Part shown: positions 44,038 to 53,028 of the stretch, one piece after another
Position numbering within the stretch: position 1 is the first letter of the stretch
Layout of the letters: the number at the start of each line of letters is the position of its first letter
Assembly (NCBI RefSeq): GCF_900103805.1
Contig: NZ_FNIB01000004.1
Span: 310,001 to 374,000 of the forward strand
Reading direction: 5' to 3'
DNA length: 64,000 nucleotides
Source of the DNA: Cryobacterium flavum
GTDB taxonomy: Bacteria; Actinomycetota; Actinomycetes; Actinomycetales; Microbacteriaceae
Notes under the pieces: model-generated
The model's database searches: none
Told to the model about the DNA's origin: nothing
Seen by the model: only the letters and a program-made list of their open reading frames with translations
Program-made: the position numbers and the translations under genes

Positions 44038-45936
44038 ATGGACGTATCACTCGGTCTTCTCACTCTCGTCGTTGTCGTCTGCGCGGCCAGCGCACTCGCT
44101 AGACGCTTGAACCTGTCTGTTCCACTGCTGCTCGTTGTGGTCGGTGTCATCGGCTCATATCTGCCGTTTATTCCAGCGGTGAAGTTGGATCCGGAACTGG
44201 TGTTGGTGGGAATTCTTCCTCCACTGCTGTACGCGGCCGCTATCCGTACCTCCCTGGTTGAATTTCGCACGAACCTGCGGTCTATCGGCCTGCTGTCGGT
44301 CGGATATGTCATTTTTGGCACCGTGGCGATCGGCCTGATCGTCTGGTGGTTGATCCCAGAAATTCCCGTGGCTGCTGCATTTGCCCTGGGTGCGGTGGTG
44401 GCTCCGCCGGATGCAGTCGCGGCGACCACGATCGCGCGCCGAGTTGGGCTCCCGCGGCGGGTTGTGAGCCTTTTGGAGGGTGAGTCGCTGGTCAATGATG
44501 CGACCGCGCTGGTGCTTCTTCGCACGGCGATCGTCGCCATTGGCGGGAGCGTCACCGTCTGGCAAGTGGCGTCAGACCTCGCTTTTGCTGCCGGTGGGGC
44601 TGTAGTGATCGGCTTGGTCGCGGCGTGGCTCCTGCTGCAGATCCGAAAACGGGTTCGCAACGTGGCCATAAACACGTCTATGTCTCTTGCAGCCCCGTTT
44701 GTGGCCTATATTCCTGCTGAGGGAGTCAACGCATCTGGCGTGTTGGCTGTCGTTGTCGCCGGCCTCGTGATCGGTACAAGAACGCCAGCTATGCCGGGCG
44801 GCGCGTCGCGATTGAGTCAGCGCAGCAACTGGGCGACGGCGCAGTTTCTGCTCGAGAACTCCGTTTTTCTTCTGATCGGATTACAGGTACGGTCGATAAT
44901 TGAGGCGACCTCAGGCGACTCGCTCGGTGCCGGGCGTATCTGGGGTGCTTGCGCTGTCATCCTCGTTGCGGTTCTCCTGTTGCGCCCGATTTGGGTGTTC
45001 CCAGCGATTTATCTCCCTCGGCTGATACCCAAAATTCGACAGGTCGACCCCGCACCGCCCTGGCAGTTGCCCACCATCGTGTCGTGGGCTGGCATGCGCG
45101 GTGTCGTCACCCTGGCTGCGGTGTTCGCCCTACCGGAAGGCGTCGCCCACCGTCCAGTCCTCGTTCTCGCCGCCCTAGGAGTGGTGGCCGGAACCCTGGT
45201 TGTGCAGGGCCTGAGCTTGCCGCGGCTCGTTCGCCTGCTGGGGGTACGTGGTCCTGATACCAAAGCGGATGCGCTCAGCCAGGCTGCGCTAATGGATCAG
45301 GCCACCGCTGCGGGAATAGAAAACTTGCGGCGGCACACTCGGCCCGACGATCCGCCTGAGGTGCTCGACATGCTCGAACGCCGCACCCAGGAACGCAACC
45401 GGGCGGCCTGGGAACGCCTCGGACGATCGGAGTTCGCTGACCGCACTCCCAGTAAACGCTACGTACAGTTGCGGCTGGCTATGCTCGATGCGGAGCGCGC
45501 CCGGGTTCTGAAACTGCGCCGCTCGGGAGAATACGCCCACGAGGTAATCAGCGAAGTGCTTGAGATGCTCGATGTTGAAGAATCTATGTTGGACACCTCG
45601 CCTGACGACGCGGGCAGCACCTTCAGTGCCGAAGCTCCTGCCGCGATCCGGCCCGACACCGCTGGAGTCCCCCTGGGCGCCGGCGGCTGCGAGCATTTAC
45701 GGGCCGTCGGTGAGCATCCAGTGCCACCGGACTCGGAATGCTACGACTGTGTACGCGAAGGCACTACCCCGGTACACCTTCGGATGTGCCTACTGTGCGG
45801 CAAGGTGGGGTGCTGCGATTCATCCGTCGGTCAGCACGCGACCAGGCATTTCCAAGAGTCCGGCCACCCCATCATGTGCAGCGCCGAGCCGAGGGAATTG
45901 TGGCGTTGGTGTTACGTTGACGAGCTCCTCGGTTAG
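44038..45936 (+). CDS. CPA1-family Na+/H+ antiporter with C-terminal UBP-type zinc finger
   Basis: 632 residues. Residues 1-400 form about 12 transmembrane helices of the CPA1 type: VVAPPDAVAATTIARRVGLP and LLEGESLVNDATALVL carry the ion-binding aspartates. A cytoplasmic helical part (about 405-520) follows. The last 80 residues are a ubiquitin-protease-type (zf-UBP) zinc finger: CEHL, CYDC, CLLCGKVGCCDSS, HATRHFQESGHPIMC. Antiporters with this tail are known in actinobacteria. In eukaryotes the finger binds the free ubiquitin C-terminus; bacteria lack ubiquitin, so the partner here is unknown. It may regulate the antiporter. The stop overlaps the end of the SMR pseudogene on the other strand. 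Confidence 0.9.
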   Translation: MDVSLGLLTLVVVVCAASALARRLNLSVPLLLVVVGVIGSYLPFIPAVKLDPELVLVGILPPLLYAAAIRTSLVEFRTNLRSIGLLSVGYVIFGTVAIGLIVWWLIPEIPVAAAFALGAVVAPPDAVAATTIARRVGLPRRVVSLLEGESLVNDATALVLLRTAIVAIGGSVTVWQVASDLAFAAGGAVVIGLVAAWLLLQIRKRVRNVAINTSMSLAAPFVAYIPAEGVNASGVLAVVVAGLVIGTRTPAMPGGASRLSQRSNWATAQFLLENSVFLLIGLQVRSIIEATSGDSLGAGRIWGACAVILVAVLLLRPIWVFPAIYLPRLIPKIRQVDPAPPWQLPTIVSWAGMRGVVTLAAVFALPEGVAHRPVLVLAALGVVAGTLVVQGLSLPRLVRLLGVRGPDTKADALSQAALMDQATAAGIENLRRHTRPDDPPEVLDMLERRTQERNRAAWERLGRSEFADRTPSKRYVQLRLAMLDAERARVLKLRRSGEYAHEVISEVLEMLDVEESMLDTSPDDAGSTFSAEAPAAIRPDTAGVPLGAGGCEHLRAVGEHPVPPDSECYDCVREGTTPVHLRMCLLCGKVGCCDSSVGQHATRHFQESGHPIMCSAEPRELWRWCYVDELLG

Positions 45937-46305
45937 CGCGAGCTCGTCGACGCGCCTCGAGATGTGTCCCCGAGGGTTGTAGCCTCGGTAGGGGCGTGCA
46001 CGAGCTTGAGGCCGACGACGCAGCCGATGAGCCCGACAAGCAAAGCGATCTACAGCCAGAAAATGCTGGTGTCCCGCTGACCATCGCCCCGATCACCGTT
46101 AGAGGTGCGCCGATGCCAACCCCGACGGCATAGCCTCCCCAATTAGGATTTCGCGCATTGCCCCGGCCAGGCCTCCCATGCTCAGCGCGAGCCCTGCACC
46201 GAAAATGACGGTCGGCCACAATTTGGTGAAACCCACGGACCTGCCGAGCGCGGTCGTCCAGACGGCCTCCAGCACTCCGGACGCGATAAGTACGATCCAC
46301 GACAT
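45933..46305 (-). pseudogene. Disrupted SMR/Gdx (SugE-type guanidinium exporter) gene
   Basis: The minus strand begins MSWIVLIASGVLEAVWTTALGRS, with the glutamate that binds substrate, and continues IFGAGLALSMGGLAGAMREI, a typical SugE/Gdx start. One base is missing near 46140 (IG then YAVGVGIGAPLTVIGAM in another frame). A second shift lies near 46060, and the third frame then reads FWL, a TAG stop in place of lysine, then IALLVGLIGCVVGLKLVHAP, the normal ending. Three lesions are therefore seen. GAGGAG stands eight bases before the ATG at 46305, with a riboswitch-like element directly upstream. SMR proteins of this type export guanidinium. The gene overlaps the antiporter stop codon. Confidence 0.85.
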
Positions 46306-46319
46306 GACTGTCACTCCTC

Positions 46320-46359
46320 GGCCAGTCTTGTCGTGCTCCGGGGCTGATCCACCGTCCGG
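46320..46359 (-). promoter_or_regulatory. Probable guanidine-III (ykkC-III) riboswitch
   Basis: Read on the minus strand the element starts CCGGACG (46359-46353), has CCCGG (46342-46338) closing a CCGG/CCGG stem, then the signature GACAAGAC (46332-46325), then CTGGCC. From memory, the guanidine-III riboswitch of Thermobifida has the same blocks in the same order. The loop TCAG (46347-46344) can pair with CTGG (46325-46322), the pseudoknot position. The 3' arm is one base from the ribosome binding site GAGGAG (46319-46314), as needed for translational control. It precedes a decayed SMR exporter gene, the expected target class. Ligand binding is not shown. Confidence 0.68.
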
Positions 46360-46473
46360 GGTCGCATTCCACGGCCTCCTCGACTATGAGCAGACCCACT
46401 GGGCACCCCCGTGCACACAGGCCAGACCCGCGAATGCGGAAGCATCCACTCAGCGCCACTTCGCCCTGACGAC

Positions 46474-46695
46474 TTAGGCGTGCGAGTGGTGAATCACCAT
46501 TCCGAATTCATTGACCGGCTCGAAAGCGTCTCGGTCCCAGGCTCCGGGGTGCGGAACCGGGCAGTCGACCACGGTATTTCGCGATGAATGGTCGATGGCG
46601 TGTTCTCGCATGGCGTGTGAGCAGATCGGGCATGACCGAAAATCGGTCGCGTCCCACTGTTCCGGGCCTCGTGGGGTCTTCCTGTCCTGAATCAT
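46474..46695 (-). CDS. Small hypothetical protein with a CxxC motif
   Basis: 73 residues from ATG MIQDRKTPRGPE; a TTG nine codons upstream is also possible. FRSCPICSHAMREHAIDH has a CxxC followed by histidines, a likely zinc-binding site, and later VDCPVPHPGAWD. No known family was recognised, and no ribosome binding site is obvious, so the gene may be leaderless. It sits between the SMR pseudogene leader and the dhaM gene. Its reality is moderately supported by the coherent Cys/His pattern. Confidence 0.45.
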   Translation of the reverse strand: MIQDRKTPRGPEQWDATDFRSCPICSHAMREHAIDHSSRNTVVDCPVPHPGAWDRDAFEPVNEFGMVIHHSHA

Positions 46696-46772
46696 GCCAT
46701 TACGATACGCCGAATTGGACAATTAGGCACGTAACCGCTCTGCGACTTTGCGGCAAACCTCTGGAGTCTGGC

Positions 46773-47471
46773 CTACTCTTCCCCGAAACCTGATTCCAAC
46801 AGTTCTGCGAGGGCGGTGATCGCCGGGCCGGCCGACTGGTCAGTCGACGACAGCTGCACGCTGCTTCCCCGAGCCAGACCGAGCGACATGATGCTCAGCA
46901 GGCTGCTGGCGTCCGTGCCGTTCACGGTGATCGGAACCGAGAACGTGCTCACCAGATTCACGAATTCTGCGGCGGGTCGTGCATGCAATCCGTCTTTGTT
47001 GACGAGGATCACGGTGCGCGAGACCCCGGCCGCTGCGGGCTGTTCAGCGGCCGTTGGGGCGCTACTCGACGGGTGCAGCGCTGACTGCGCGGCCGCCACG
47101 ACCGCATCGAGGTCTCCCCCGATCTCTGCGGCCACGGCTGCGGCCACCCCGCCCTCGACCAGCGGCGCGTCCACAATTCGCACCTGGTTTTGCTCGGCAT
47201 CGTCAAGAAAATCACGCGCGGTTTCCGCGGTCAGAATCGCCGAACCCAGATCACACAGAATCACCACGCCGACGCCGCCGTTCGCCGCGGTGATGCCGTC
47301 GCTGATCTTCTCAAAGCTGGTACCGATCCCCCCGGTATCCGTTCCTCCCGCAGCGACCAGTTGCACCGTCGGCGCCATCTGACGCGCAAGTTCAACCAGC
47401 CCCGCCGCGATTTTCTCGCTGTGCGAGACAAAAACCAGGCCAACGCGGTCAGCGGATACCGCCGCGCTCAC
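46773..47471 (-). CDS. dhaM: Dihydroxyacetone kinase phosphotransfer subunit DhaM
   Basis: 232 residues from GTG. Residues 1-130 form an EIIA-Man-like domain (GLVFVSHSEKIAAGLVELA, with its phosphorylatable histidine; GVVILCDLGSAILTAETA). Residues about 145-232 form an HPr domain, NKDGLHARPAAEFVNLVS with its active histidine, then SIMSLGLARGSSVQL. DhaM passes phosphate from PTS to DhaL-ADP. The E. coli form has an additional EI-like part, absent here. The GTG overlaps the end of dhaL by a spacing of 11 bases. A longer frame upstream was rejected. Confidence 0.9.
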   Translation of the reverse strand: MSAAVSADRVGLVFVSHSEKIAAGLVELARQMAPTVQLVAAGGTDTGGIGTSFEKISDGITAANGGVGVVILCDLGSAILTAETARDFLDDAEQNQVRIVDAPLVEGGVAAAVAAEIGGDLDAVVAAAQSALHPSSSAPTAAEQPAAAGVSRTVILVNKDGLHARPAAEFVNLVSTFSVPITVNGTDASSLLSIMSLGLARGSSVQLSSTDQSAGPAITALAELLESGFGEE

Positions 47472-47481
47472 TCGCGGACCA

Positions 47482-48165
47482 TCACGCGGTCGCCAGCACG
47501 TCGAAAGCGGCGCGGAGCAGCAGCGACGTCGACTGAGAACCCGGATCCCGGTGGCCGATCGCCCGCTCACCGAGATAGCTCGCCCGTCCCTTGCGTGCCA
47601 CCAACGGCTCGGTGGCTTGCGCGCCGCGCGCTGCGGCATCCGCTGCGGCCAGCAAGACGACGTCGACCCCGGTACCGGCCGCTTGCGCAGACAACGCCGC
47701 GTTCACGGCCGGTGTCCAGGCGTCGATCATGGTCTTGTCGCCCTCATCCGCTTTGCCACGCAGCACGATGCCGTCGCGGGCTGCAGCCAGAAGGGAAACC
47801 AGAGCGGCCGCATCCACCCACTCGGCGTCCCCGACAGCACCGGAGGCCTTCAGAAAAGCCGTGCCGTACAACGGACCGGCAGCACCGCCAACCGTTGAGA
47901 TCAACGTCGTGGCGACCAGTTTCAGCACCGCTCCGGGCGTTGTCTCGTCGGGCAGAGCGTCGAGCTTCGGCAGGATCGCCTGAAAACCGCGATCCATATT
48001 CTCACCGTGATCGCCATCGCCGATTTCCCGGTCGAGGGTATTCAGGGCGGCACGGTTGGCCGCGAGCACCTCAGCGCTCCGGCGAATCCAGCGCACAGTC
48101 CAGGCGGTGTCCAGCGTTGGCGCGGCGTCAGCGAAAACGGAGTCTGGTTGATCGTTCAGGGTCAT
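47482..48165 (-). CDS. dhaL: Dihydroxyacetone kinase ADP-binding subunit DhaL
   Basis: 227 residues from ATG with AAGGAG upstream. DREIGDGDHGENMDRGFQAI carries the aspartates that hold ADP-magnesium, GGAAGPLYGTAFLKA is the nucleotide loop, and GKADEGDKTMIDAWTPA and SYLGERAIGHRDPGSQST close the domain. DhaL keeps ADP as a cofactor that DhaM rephosphorylates and transfers the phosphate to dihydroxyacetone bound on DhaK. The three genes are one transcription unit, dhaK first. Confidence 0.94.
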   Translation of the reverse strand: MTLNDQPDSVFADAAPTLDTAWTVRWIRRSAEVLAANRAALNTLDREIGDGDHGENMDRGFQAILPKLDALPDETTPGAVLKLVATTLISTVGGAAGPLYGTAFLKASGAVGDAEWVDAAALVSLLAAARDGIVLRGKADEGDKTMIDAWTPAVNAALSAQAAGTGVDVVLLAAADAAARGAQATEPLVARKGRASYLGERAIGHRDPGSQSTSLLLRAAFDVLATA

Positions 48166-48176
48166 CGAATCTCCTT

Positions 48177-49178
48177 CTACCGTCCCCACCGTAGCGCCGC
48201 AGTCTGCACCGGGGCGTCCCACAGCCCCGTGAGCTCGTCGTCGAGTTTCAGAACGGAGATGGACGTTCCCGCCATCTCCAGGCTGGTCGTGTAGTTGCCG
48301 ACGAGGCTCCGGGTGACCGTGATTCCCTTCTCTTTGAGCACTTCGGCGGCCCGGCGGAAGACGATGTAGAGCTCGATCTGCGGTGTACCGCCCATGCCGT
48401 TGACGAATAGGAGTACTTCGTCGCCGCTTACAAAGGGCAGGTCTTCAAGGATCGGGCCGAGCAGCCGGTCCACGATCGCGTCGGCGGGCTCGAGCTTGAT
48501 CCGCTCCCGCCCCGGCTCGCCGTGAATTCCAATGCCGATCTCGATCTCATCGTCGGCGAGCACGAAACTCGGCTCCCCGGCGTGCGGCACCACACAGGGA
48601 GTGAGCGCGACTCCCATTGTGCGCACGCGGGAATTCACCTTTTCGGCGACGGTAACCACGGCATCGAGGTCATCGCCGCGTTCGGCGGCGGCCCCGGTGA
48701 TCTTCTCGACCAGAACCGTGCCCGCCACGCCCCGGCGACCTGCCGTGTAGAGCGAGTCCTTGACGGCGACATCGTCGTTAATGATGACCGCGCGCACGTC
48801 GATACCCTCAGCGGATGCCAGATCGGCCGCCGTCTCAAAGTTCAACACGTCCCCGGTGTAGTTTTTCACGATGTGCAGCACGCCGGCGCCGCCATCGACG
48901 GCCTGGGTTGCCGCGAGGATCGGGTCGGGAGTCGGTGAGGTGAAAACAGCTCCGGGCACCGCGGCATCCAGCATGCCGTAGCCGACGAAACCGCCGTGCA
49001 GCGGTTCGTGCCCGCTTCCACCACCGCTGACGATTCCCACCTTTCCCTGCACCGGGGCATCGTTACGCACAATGTAGACCGGATCGTGCGAGATACGCAC
49101 AATGTCACCGTGCGCCGCCTCGAATCCGGCGACGGCGTCGTTGACCACGTTCTTGGGATCGTTGATGAGCTTCTTCAT
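48177..49178 (-). CDS. dhaK: Dihydroxyacetone kinase substrate-binding subunit DhaK
   Basis: 333 residues from [19 protein letters not shown], the standard start. The histidine that binds dihydroxyacetone covalently is in [13 protein letters not shown]. Other landmarks are [20 protein letters not shown] and [14 protein letters not shown]. It works with DhaL and DhaM to give dihydroxyacetone phosphate, which enters glycolysis. The divergent neighbour glpF brings in glycerol; the 243-base gap between them probably carries both promoters. A much longer frame reaching 50288 on this strand is a shadow of glpF. Confidence 0.95.
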   Translation of the reverse strand: MKKLINDPKNVVNDAVAGFEAAHGDIVRISHDPVYIVRNDAPVQGKVGIVSGGGSGHEPLHGGFVGYGMLDAAVPGAVFTSPTPDPILAATQAVDGGAGVLHIVKNYTGDVLNFETAADLASAEGIDVRAVIINDDVAVKDSLYTAGRRGVAGTVLVEKITGAAAERGDDLDAVVTVAEKVNSRVRTMGVALTPCVVPHAGEPSFVLADDEIEIGIGIHGEPGRERIKLEPADAIVDRLLGPILEDLPFVSGDEVLLFVNGMGGTPQIELYIVFRRAAEVLKEKGITVTRSLVGNYTTSLEMAGTSISVLKLDDELTGLWDAPVQTAALRWGR

Positions 49179-49421
49179 GACCATCCATTCACTCGGTGAT
49201 GCCACGGTTCGACAGAGAGAGGACCACGGCAAGGCCCGGGCAGCACCGCCCGGGGCAGCCGTCTTCCAAAAATTACCATACGCGCTGAAACCACGCCCGG
49301 AAAGGGGCCCAATGAACCCCGCCAGCCCATTCCCCTCCACGACACCGCGCGCTATGTTATTGCCAACCGCTCGCCGCAGAGGGGCAGCTTCGGCGTCCCC
49401 GACCTGATCAGAAAGGTTCTC

Positions 49422-50186
49422 GTGGAAAATATCGGAGCTGTATTCGTCTCGGAGGTCGTGGGCACTGCAATGCTGGTTCTCCTCGGAACCGGCGTCGTCG
49501 CCAACGTCGCCCTGGCCAAGAATAAGGGCCTTGGCGGTGGGTTCCTTATGGTGACCATCGGCTGGGGCTTCGCAGTGTTTGCCGGAGTCGTGGTCGCCTA
49601 CCGTTCGGGGGCACACCTCAACCCCGCCGTTACCCTGGGGCTCGTCGCCAACGGAGCCAAGGAATTCGGGATGGGAGTCCCCGTCAACGTGGTGTCCGTG
49701 CTCGCGTATATCGGGGCGCAGCTGATTGGAGCCATCCTGGGCGCTGTCGCCTGCTGGCTCGCTTACAAGCAGCACTTCGACGCCGAACCCGACCCGGCCA
49801 ACAAGCTCGGGGTATTCTCCACCGGGCCAGCCATCCGCTCCTACGGCTGGAACCTCGTCACGGAAATCATCGGCACGTTCGTACTGGTCTTCGTCGTCAT
49901 CGCCTTCGGTGGAGACCGGCAGGGCGCCAACGGCGGTCTGGCGTCTCTCGGAGCGCTTCCCGTGGCCCTGTTGGTCATCGTCATCGGTACCTCGCTCGGT
50001 GGGCCCACCGGGTACGCCATCAACCCGGCCCGTGACCTTGGTCCGCGCATCGCGCACTTCATCTTGCCGATCAAGGGCAAGGGCAGCTCCGACTGGGCCT
50101 ACTCCTGGGTACCCGTAGTCGGGCCCGTCATCGGCGGTCTGCTCGCCGGCTGGGTGGCTATCCCGCTCCTTCCCCTGCTCACCTGA
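49422..50186 (+). CDS. glpF: MIP-family glycerol uptake facilitator
   Basis: 254 residues from GTG with GAAAGG upstream. The two half-helix signatures are [10 protein letters not shown] and [12 protein letters not shown] (both NPA). The D after the second NPAR (RDLGPR) is a glycerol facilitator feature. Six transmembrane segments are visible. It lets glycerol diffuse in, and sits before glpK, which traps it. The spacer to glpK has a stem-loop (50197-50222), which may reduce read-through and balance the two products. Confidence 0.93.
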   Translation: MENIGAVFVSEVVGTAMLVLLGTGVVANVALAKNKGLGGGFLMVTIGWGFAVFAGVVVAYRSGAHLNPAVTLGLVANGAKEFGMGVPVNVVSVLAYIGAQLIGAILGAVACWLAYKQHFDAEPDPANKLGVFSTGPAIRSYGWNLVTEIIGTFVLVFVVIAFGGDRQGANGGLASLGALPVALLVIVIGTSLGGPTGYAINPARDLGPRIAHFILPIKGKGSSDWAYSWVPVVGPVIGGLLAGWVAIPLLPLLT

Positions 50187-50196
50187 CCTGAACAAA

Positions 50197-50222
50197 CGGG
50201 CCGGTCCCCGCGGACCGGTCCG
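50197..50222 (+). terminator. Stem-loop between glpF and glpK
   Basis: CGGGCCGGTCC and GGACCGGTCCG form an 11-base stem with one mismatch and a CCGC loop, ten bases past the glpF stop. It is a partial terminator or mRNA stabiliser; glpK follows 66 bases later with its own strong ribosome binding site. Confidence 0.55.
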
Positions 50223-50287
50223 TTGTCGTGCGACCAGATCTGCACACGCGCAAACGCCAAGCACACTCACTAGGAGGACACGCACCA

Positions 50288-51802
50288 ATGACTGACTACA
50301 TTCTCGCCATCGACCAGGGAACTACCAGTTCCCGGGCCATCATCTTCGATAAGGCCGGATCGATCGTTTCGACCGGACAGCTCGAACACGAGCAGATTTT
50401 CCCGCAAGCCGGCTGGGTCGAGCACAACCCGAAGGAAATCTGGGACAACACCCGCGAAGTGATCGGGCAGGCGCTCTCCAAGGCCAACCTCACCCGGCAC
50501 GATATCAAAGCCATCGGAATAACCAACCAACGTGAAACCGCGGTGGTCTGGGACAAGACAACCGGAGTCCCCGTCTACAACGCCATCGTCTGGCAGGACA
50601 CCCGCACCCAGCCCATCGTCGACCGCCTCGCCGCTGACGGTGGGGTCGAACGGTTCAAGAAGAAGGTCGGGCTGCCGCTGGCGACTTACTTCTCCGGCAC
50701 CAAGATCGTCTGGATCCTCGAAAACGTCGAGGGCGCTCGCGCCAAAGCGGATGCCGGCGACCTTTTGTTCGGCACCACCGATTCCTGGGTCCTGTGGAAC
50801 CTCACCGGCGGCGTTGACGGCGGAGTGCACGCCACCGACGTCACCAACGCCAGTCGCACGCTATTCATGGACCTTGAAACCCTGCAATGGGACGATGAGA
50901 TCGTAGCCATCTTTGACGTTCCGAAGTCAATGCTGCCGTCGATCCGTTCCTCGTCGGAGATCTATGGCACTGCGCACACCTCGAGCCTGCTGCGCGAGGT
51001 CCCCGTCGCCGGTATCCTCGGCGACCAGCAGGCCGCGACCTTCGGTCAGGCAGCGTTCGATCAGGGCGAGGCCAAGAACACCTACGGCACCGGAAACTTC
51101 CTGATTTTCAACACCGGCACCGAAATTGTGCACTCCAAGAACGGCCTGTTGACCACCCTTGGGTACAAGCTCGGCGATGACGCCCCGCACTACGCCCTGG
51201 AGGGTTCCATCGCGGTGACCGGTGCGCTGGTGCAGTGGATGCGCGACAACCTCGGCATGATCAGCTCAGCCTCAGAAATTGAGGCCCTCGCGAAAACAGT
51301 CGACGACAACGGCGGAGCGTATTTCGTTCCCGCATTCTCGGGACTGTTCGCGCCGTACTGGCGTTCAGACGCCCGCGGGGCCCTGGTCGGGCTCACCCGG
51401 TTTGTGAACAAGGGGCACATCGCGCGAGCGGCACTCGAGGCGACGGCTTTTCAAACGCGGGAGGTCATCGATGCGGTCAACGCCGACTCGGGTGTCCCCC
51501 TCACCGAGATCAAGGTCGACGGCGGCATGATCGCGAACAATCTGCTCATGCAATTCCAGGCCGACATCCTCGGTGTTCCAGTGGTCCGACCGGTCGTCGC
51601 CGAAACGACGGCGCTGGGCGCAGCCTACGCTGCCGGCCTCGCCGTCGGTTTCTGGAGCGGCCTGGACGAGCTGCGCACCAACTGGCAGGAAGACAGCCGG
51701 TGGACGCCGCAGATGGACGAAGCCGAACGCAGCCGCCAGCTGCGCAACTGGAAGAAGGCGGTCACGAAGACCTTCGGGTGGGTCGACGAGGACGTCCTCT
51801 AA
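50288..51802 (+). CDS. glpK: Glycerol kinase
   Basis: 504 residues, the usual length. Family signatures are [19 protein letters not shown] (ATP-binding loop), [41 protein letters not shown] and [20 protein letters not shown]. It phosphorylates glycerol to glycerol 3-phosphate in the cytosol. AGGAGG lies in good position before the ATG. In firmicutes a histidine is phosphorylated by HPr; such control here is possible, given the HPr domain of DhaM, but not shown. Confidence 0.96.
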   Translation: MTDYILAIDQGTTSSRAIIFDKAGSIVSTGQLEHEQIFPQAGWVEHNPKEIWDNTREVIGQALSKANLTRHDIKAIGITNQRETAVVWDKTTGVPVYNAIVWQDTRTQPIVDRLAADGGVERFKKKVGLPLATYFSGTKIVWILENVEGARAKADAGDLLFGTTDSWVLWNLTGGVDGGVHATDVTNASRTLFMDLETLQWDDEIVAIFDVPKSMLPSIRSSSEIYGTAHTSSLLREVPVAGILGDQQAATFGQAAFDQGEAKNTYGTGNFLIFNTGTEIVHSKNGLLTTLGYKLGDDAPHYALEGSIAVTGALVQWMRDNLGMISSASEIEALAKTVDDNGGAYFVPAFSGLFAPYWRSDARGALVGLTRFVNKGHIARAALEATAFQTREVIDAVNADSGVPLTEIKVDGGMIANNLLMQFQADILGVPVVRPVVAETTALGAAYAAGLAVGFWSGLDELRTNWQEDSRWTPQMDEAERSRQLRNWKKAVTKTFGWVDEDVL

Positions 51803-51832
51803 CGAACAGCCCAAAACTGCGGCGGCCCGATC

Positions 51833-52885
51833 TCAGACCTGGGTCGCCGCAATCCACGACGCCAGCTTGGCCGTGGCCGCCCCGGAATCAATCGCCTCGG
51901 CAGCCACCGCCAATTTGCTGCGAAAACGGTCCAGGATGGCGATCTGCACCTGCGACGCATCATTGGCCAGGTCGAACGCAACCAGTCCGGCCGCGGCGTT
52001 CAGCAGCACGATGTCACGAATCGGGCCCGGCTCGCCGGCGAGCACGGCGTGCACGATATCCGCGTTGTGCTGGGGCGAACCGCCCACCAGCTCGCTGATG
52101 TGCGCTCGCTTCAGGCCGAGATCCCGCGGGTCGATGTCGTGTTCGGTCACGAGGCCGCGCGAGACCTCCCAGACGTGACTGTGCCCGGTGGTCGTCATTT
52201 CATCGAGCCCATCATCCCCGCGAAAGACTAGTGCCGTCGCGCCTCGGGTCTGAAAGACGCCGACGAAGAGCGGCACTCGATCGAGGTCGGCGACCCCCAC
52301 AGCGGATGCCTCCGGCCGCGCCGGGTTGCACAGCGGGCCGAGATAGTTGAACACGGTGGGGATCCCCAACTCCTTGCGGGTGAGGGCCGCGTGGCGGAAT
52401 CCGGGATGAAAAGCAGCCGCGAAGGCGAAAGTGATCCCGGTTTCTTTGAAGACCTGGGCGACCCGGGTCGCGTCTCGGGACAGATCGATGCCCAATTCGC
52501 CGAGTACATCGGATGACCCGGATGCGGAACTGGCGGCCCGGTTGCCGTGTTTGACGACCGGAACACCGGCCGCTGCGCAGACTATAGACGCCATCGTCGA
52601 GATGTTCACGGTGCCGAACTGGTCACCACCAGTCCCGACAATGTCGAGTGCCATCGGATTGACCGGCAGCACAATGGCCTGTTCAAGAATCGCATCCCGG
52701 AATCCGACAATCTCATCGACGGTTTCCCCTTTGGCGCGAAGGGCAACGAGAAAAGCGCCCAGTTGGGAAGGAGAGGCCTCGCCGAGCATGATGCGTTCCA
52801 TGCTCCAGGCGGCGTCTGCCACACTCAGGTCCCTGCCGGAAAGAAGAGAATTTAATATGTTGGGCCAAGACTGCGATTCAAGCAT
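51833..52885 (-). CDS. trpD: Anthranilate phosphoribosyltransferase
   Basis: 350 residues. DIVGTGGDQFGTVNISTM is the PRPP-binding motif, VKHGNRAASSASGSSDVLGELG and LTRKELGIPTVFNYLGPLCNPA follow, all family hallmarks. It adds phosphoribose to anthranilate in tryptophan synthesis. The ATG at 52885 (MLESQSW) is seven bases after TATGAT, so the gene is probably leaderless; an ATG four codons upstream is possible. It is isolated from other trp genes and is next to ctaE, a common actinobacterial arrangement. Convergent with glpK. Confidence 0.95.
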   Translation of the reverse strand: MLESQSWPNILNSLLSGRDLSVADAAWSMERIMLGEASPSQLGAFLVALRAKGETVDEIVGFRDAILEQAIVLPVNPMALDIVGTGGDQFGTVNISTMASIVCAAAGVPVVKHGNRAASSASGSSDVLGELGIDLSRDATRVAQVFKETGITFAFAAAFHPGFRHAALTRKELGIPTVFNYLGPLCNPARPEASAVGVADLDRVPLFVGVFQTRGATALVFRGDDGLDEMTTTGHSHVWEVSRGLVTEHDIDPRDLGLKRAHISELVGGSPQHNADIVHAVLAGEPGPIRDIVLLNAAAGLVAFDLANDASQVQIAILDRFRSKLAVAAEAIDSGAATAKLASWIAATQV

Positions 52886-53028
52886 GATTCTGATCATAGG
52901 AGAACGGGCCCAACTCCCCCGAATTCACGGCCTGTGAGTGCTGAATTTTCCCACCCCGACGGGGTAGAAACTCTCACTTGCACGCCTGTTTGAGAAAAAA
53001 CTGTGGGAATATCGGCCATAATAGAAGG

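Noticed and set aside
46320..46470. Guanidine-I (ykkC) or guanidine-II (mini-ykkC) riboswitch
   Set aside because: The long two-stem ykkC core and the twin ACGR hairpins are not visible; only the guanidine-III blocks fit.
40583..46500. Mobile element or genomic island with attachment sites
   Set aside because: No integrase, transposase, relaxase or direct repeats at the edges were found; relaxed selection explains the text well enough.
49179..50288. N-terminal extension of dhaK over the complement of glpF
   Set aside because: DhaK has a standard start at 49178; the extension is an antisense shadow of glpF.
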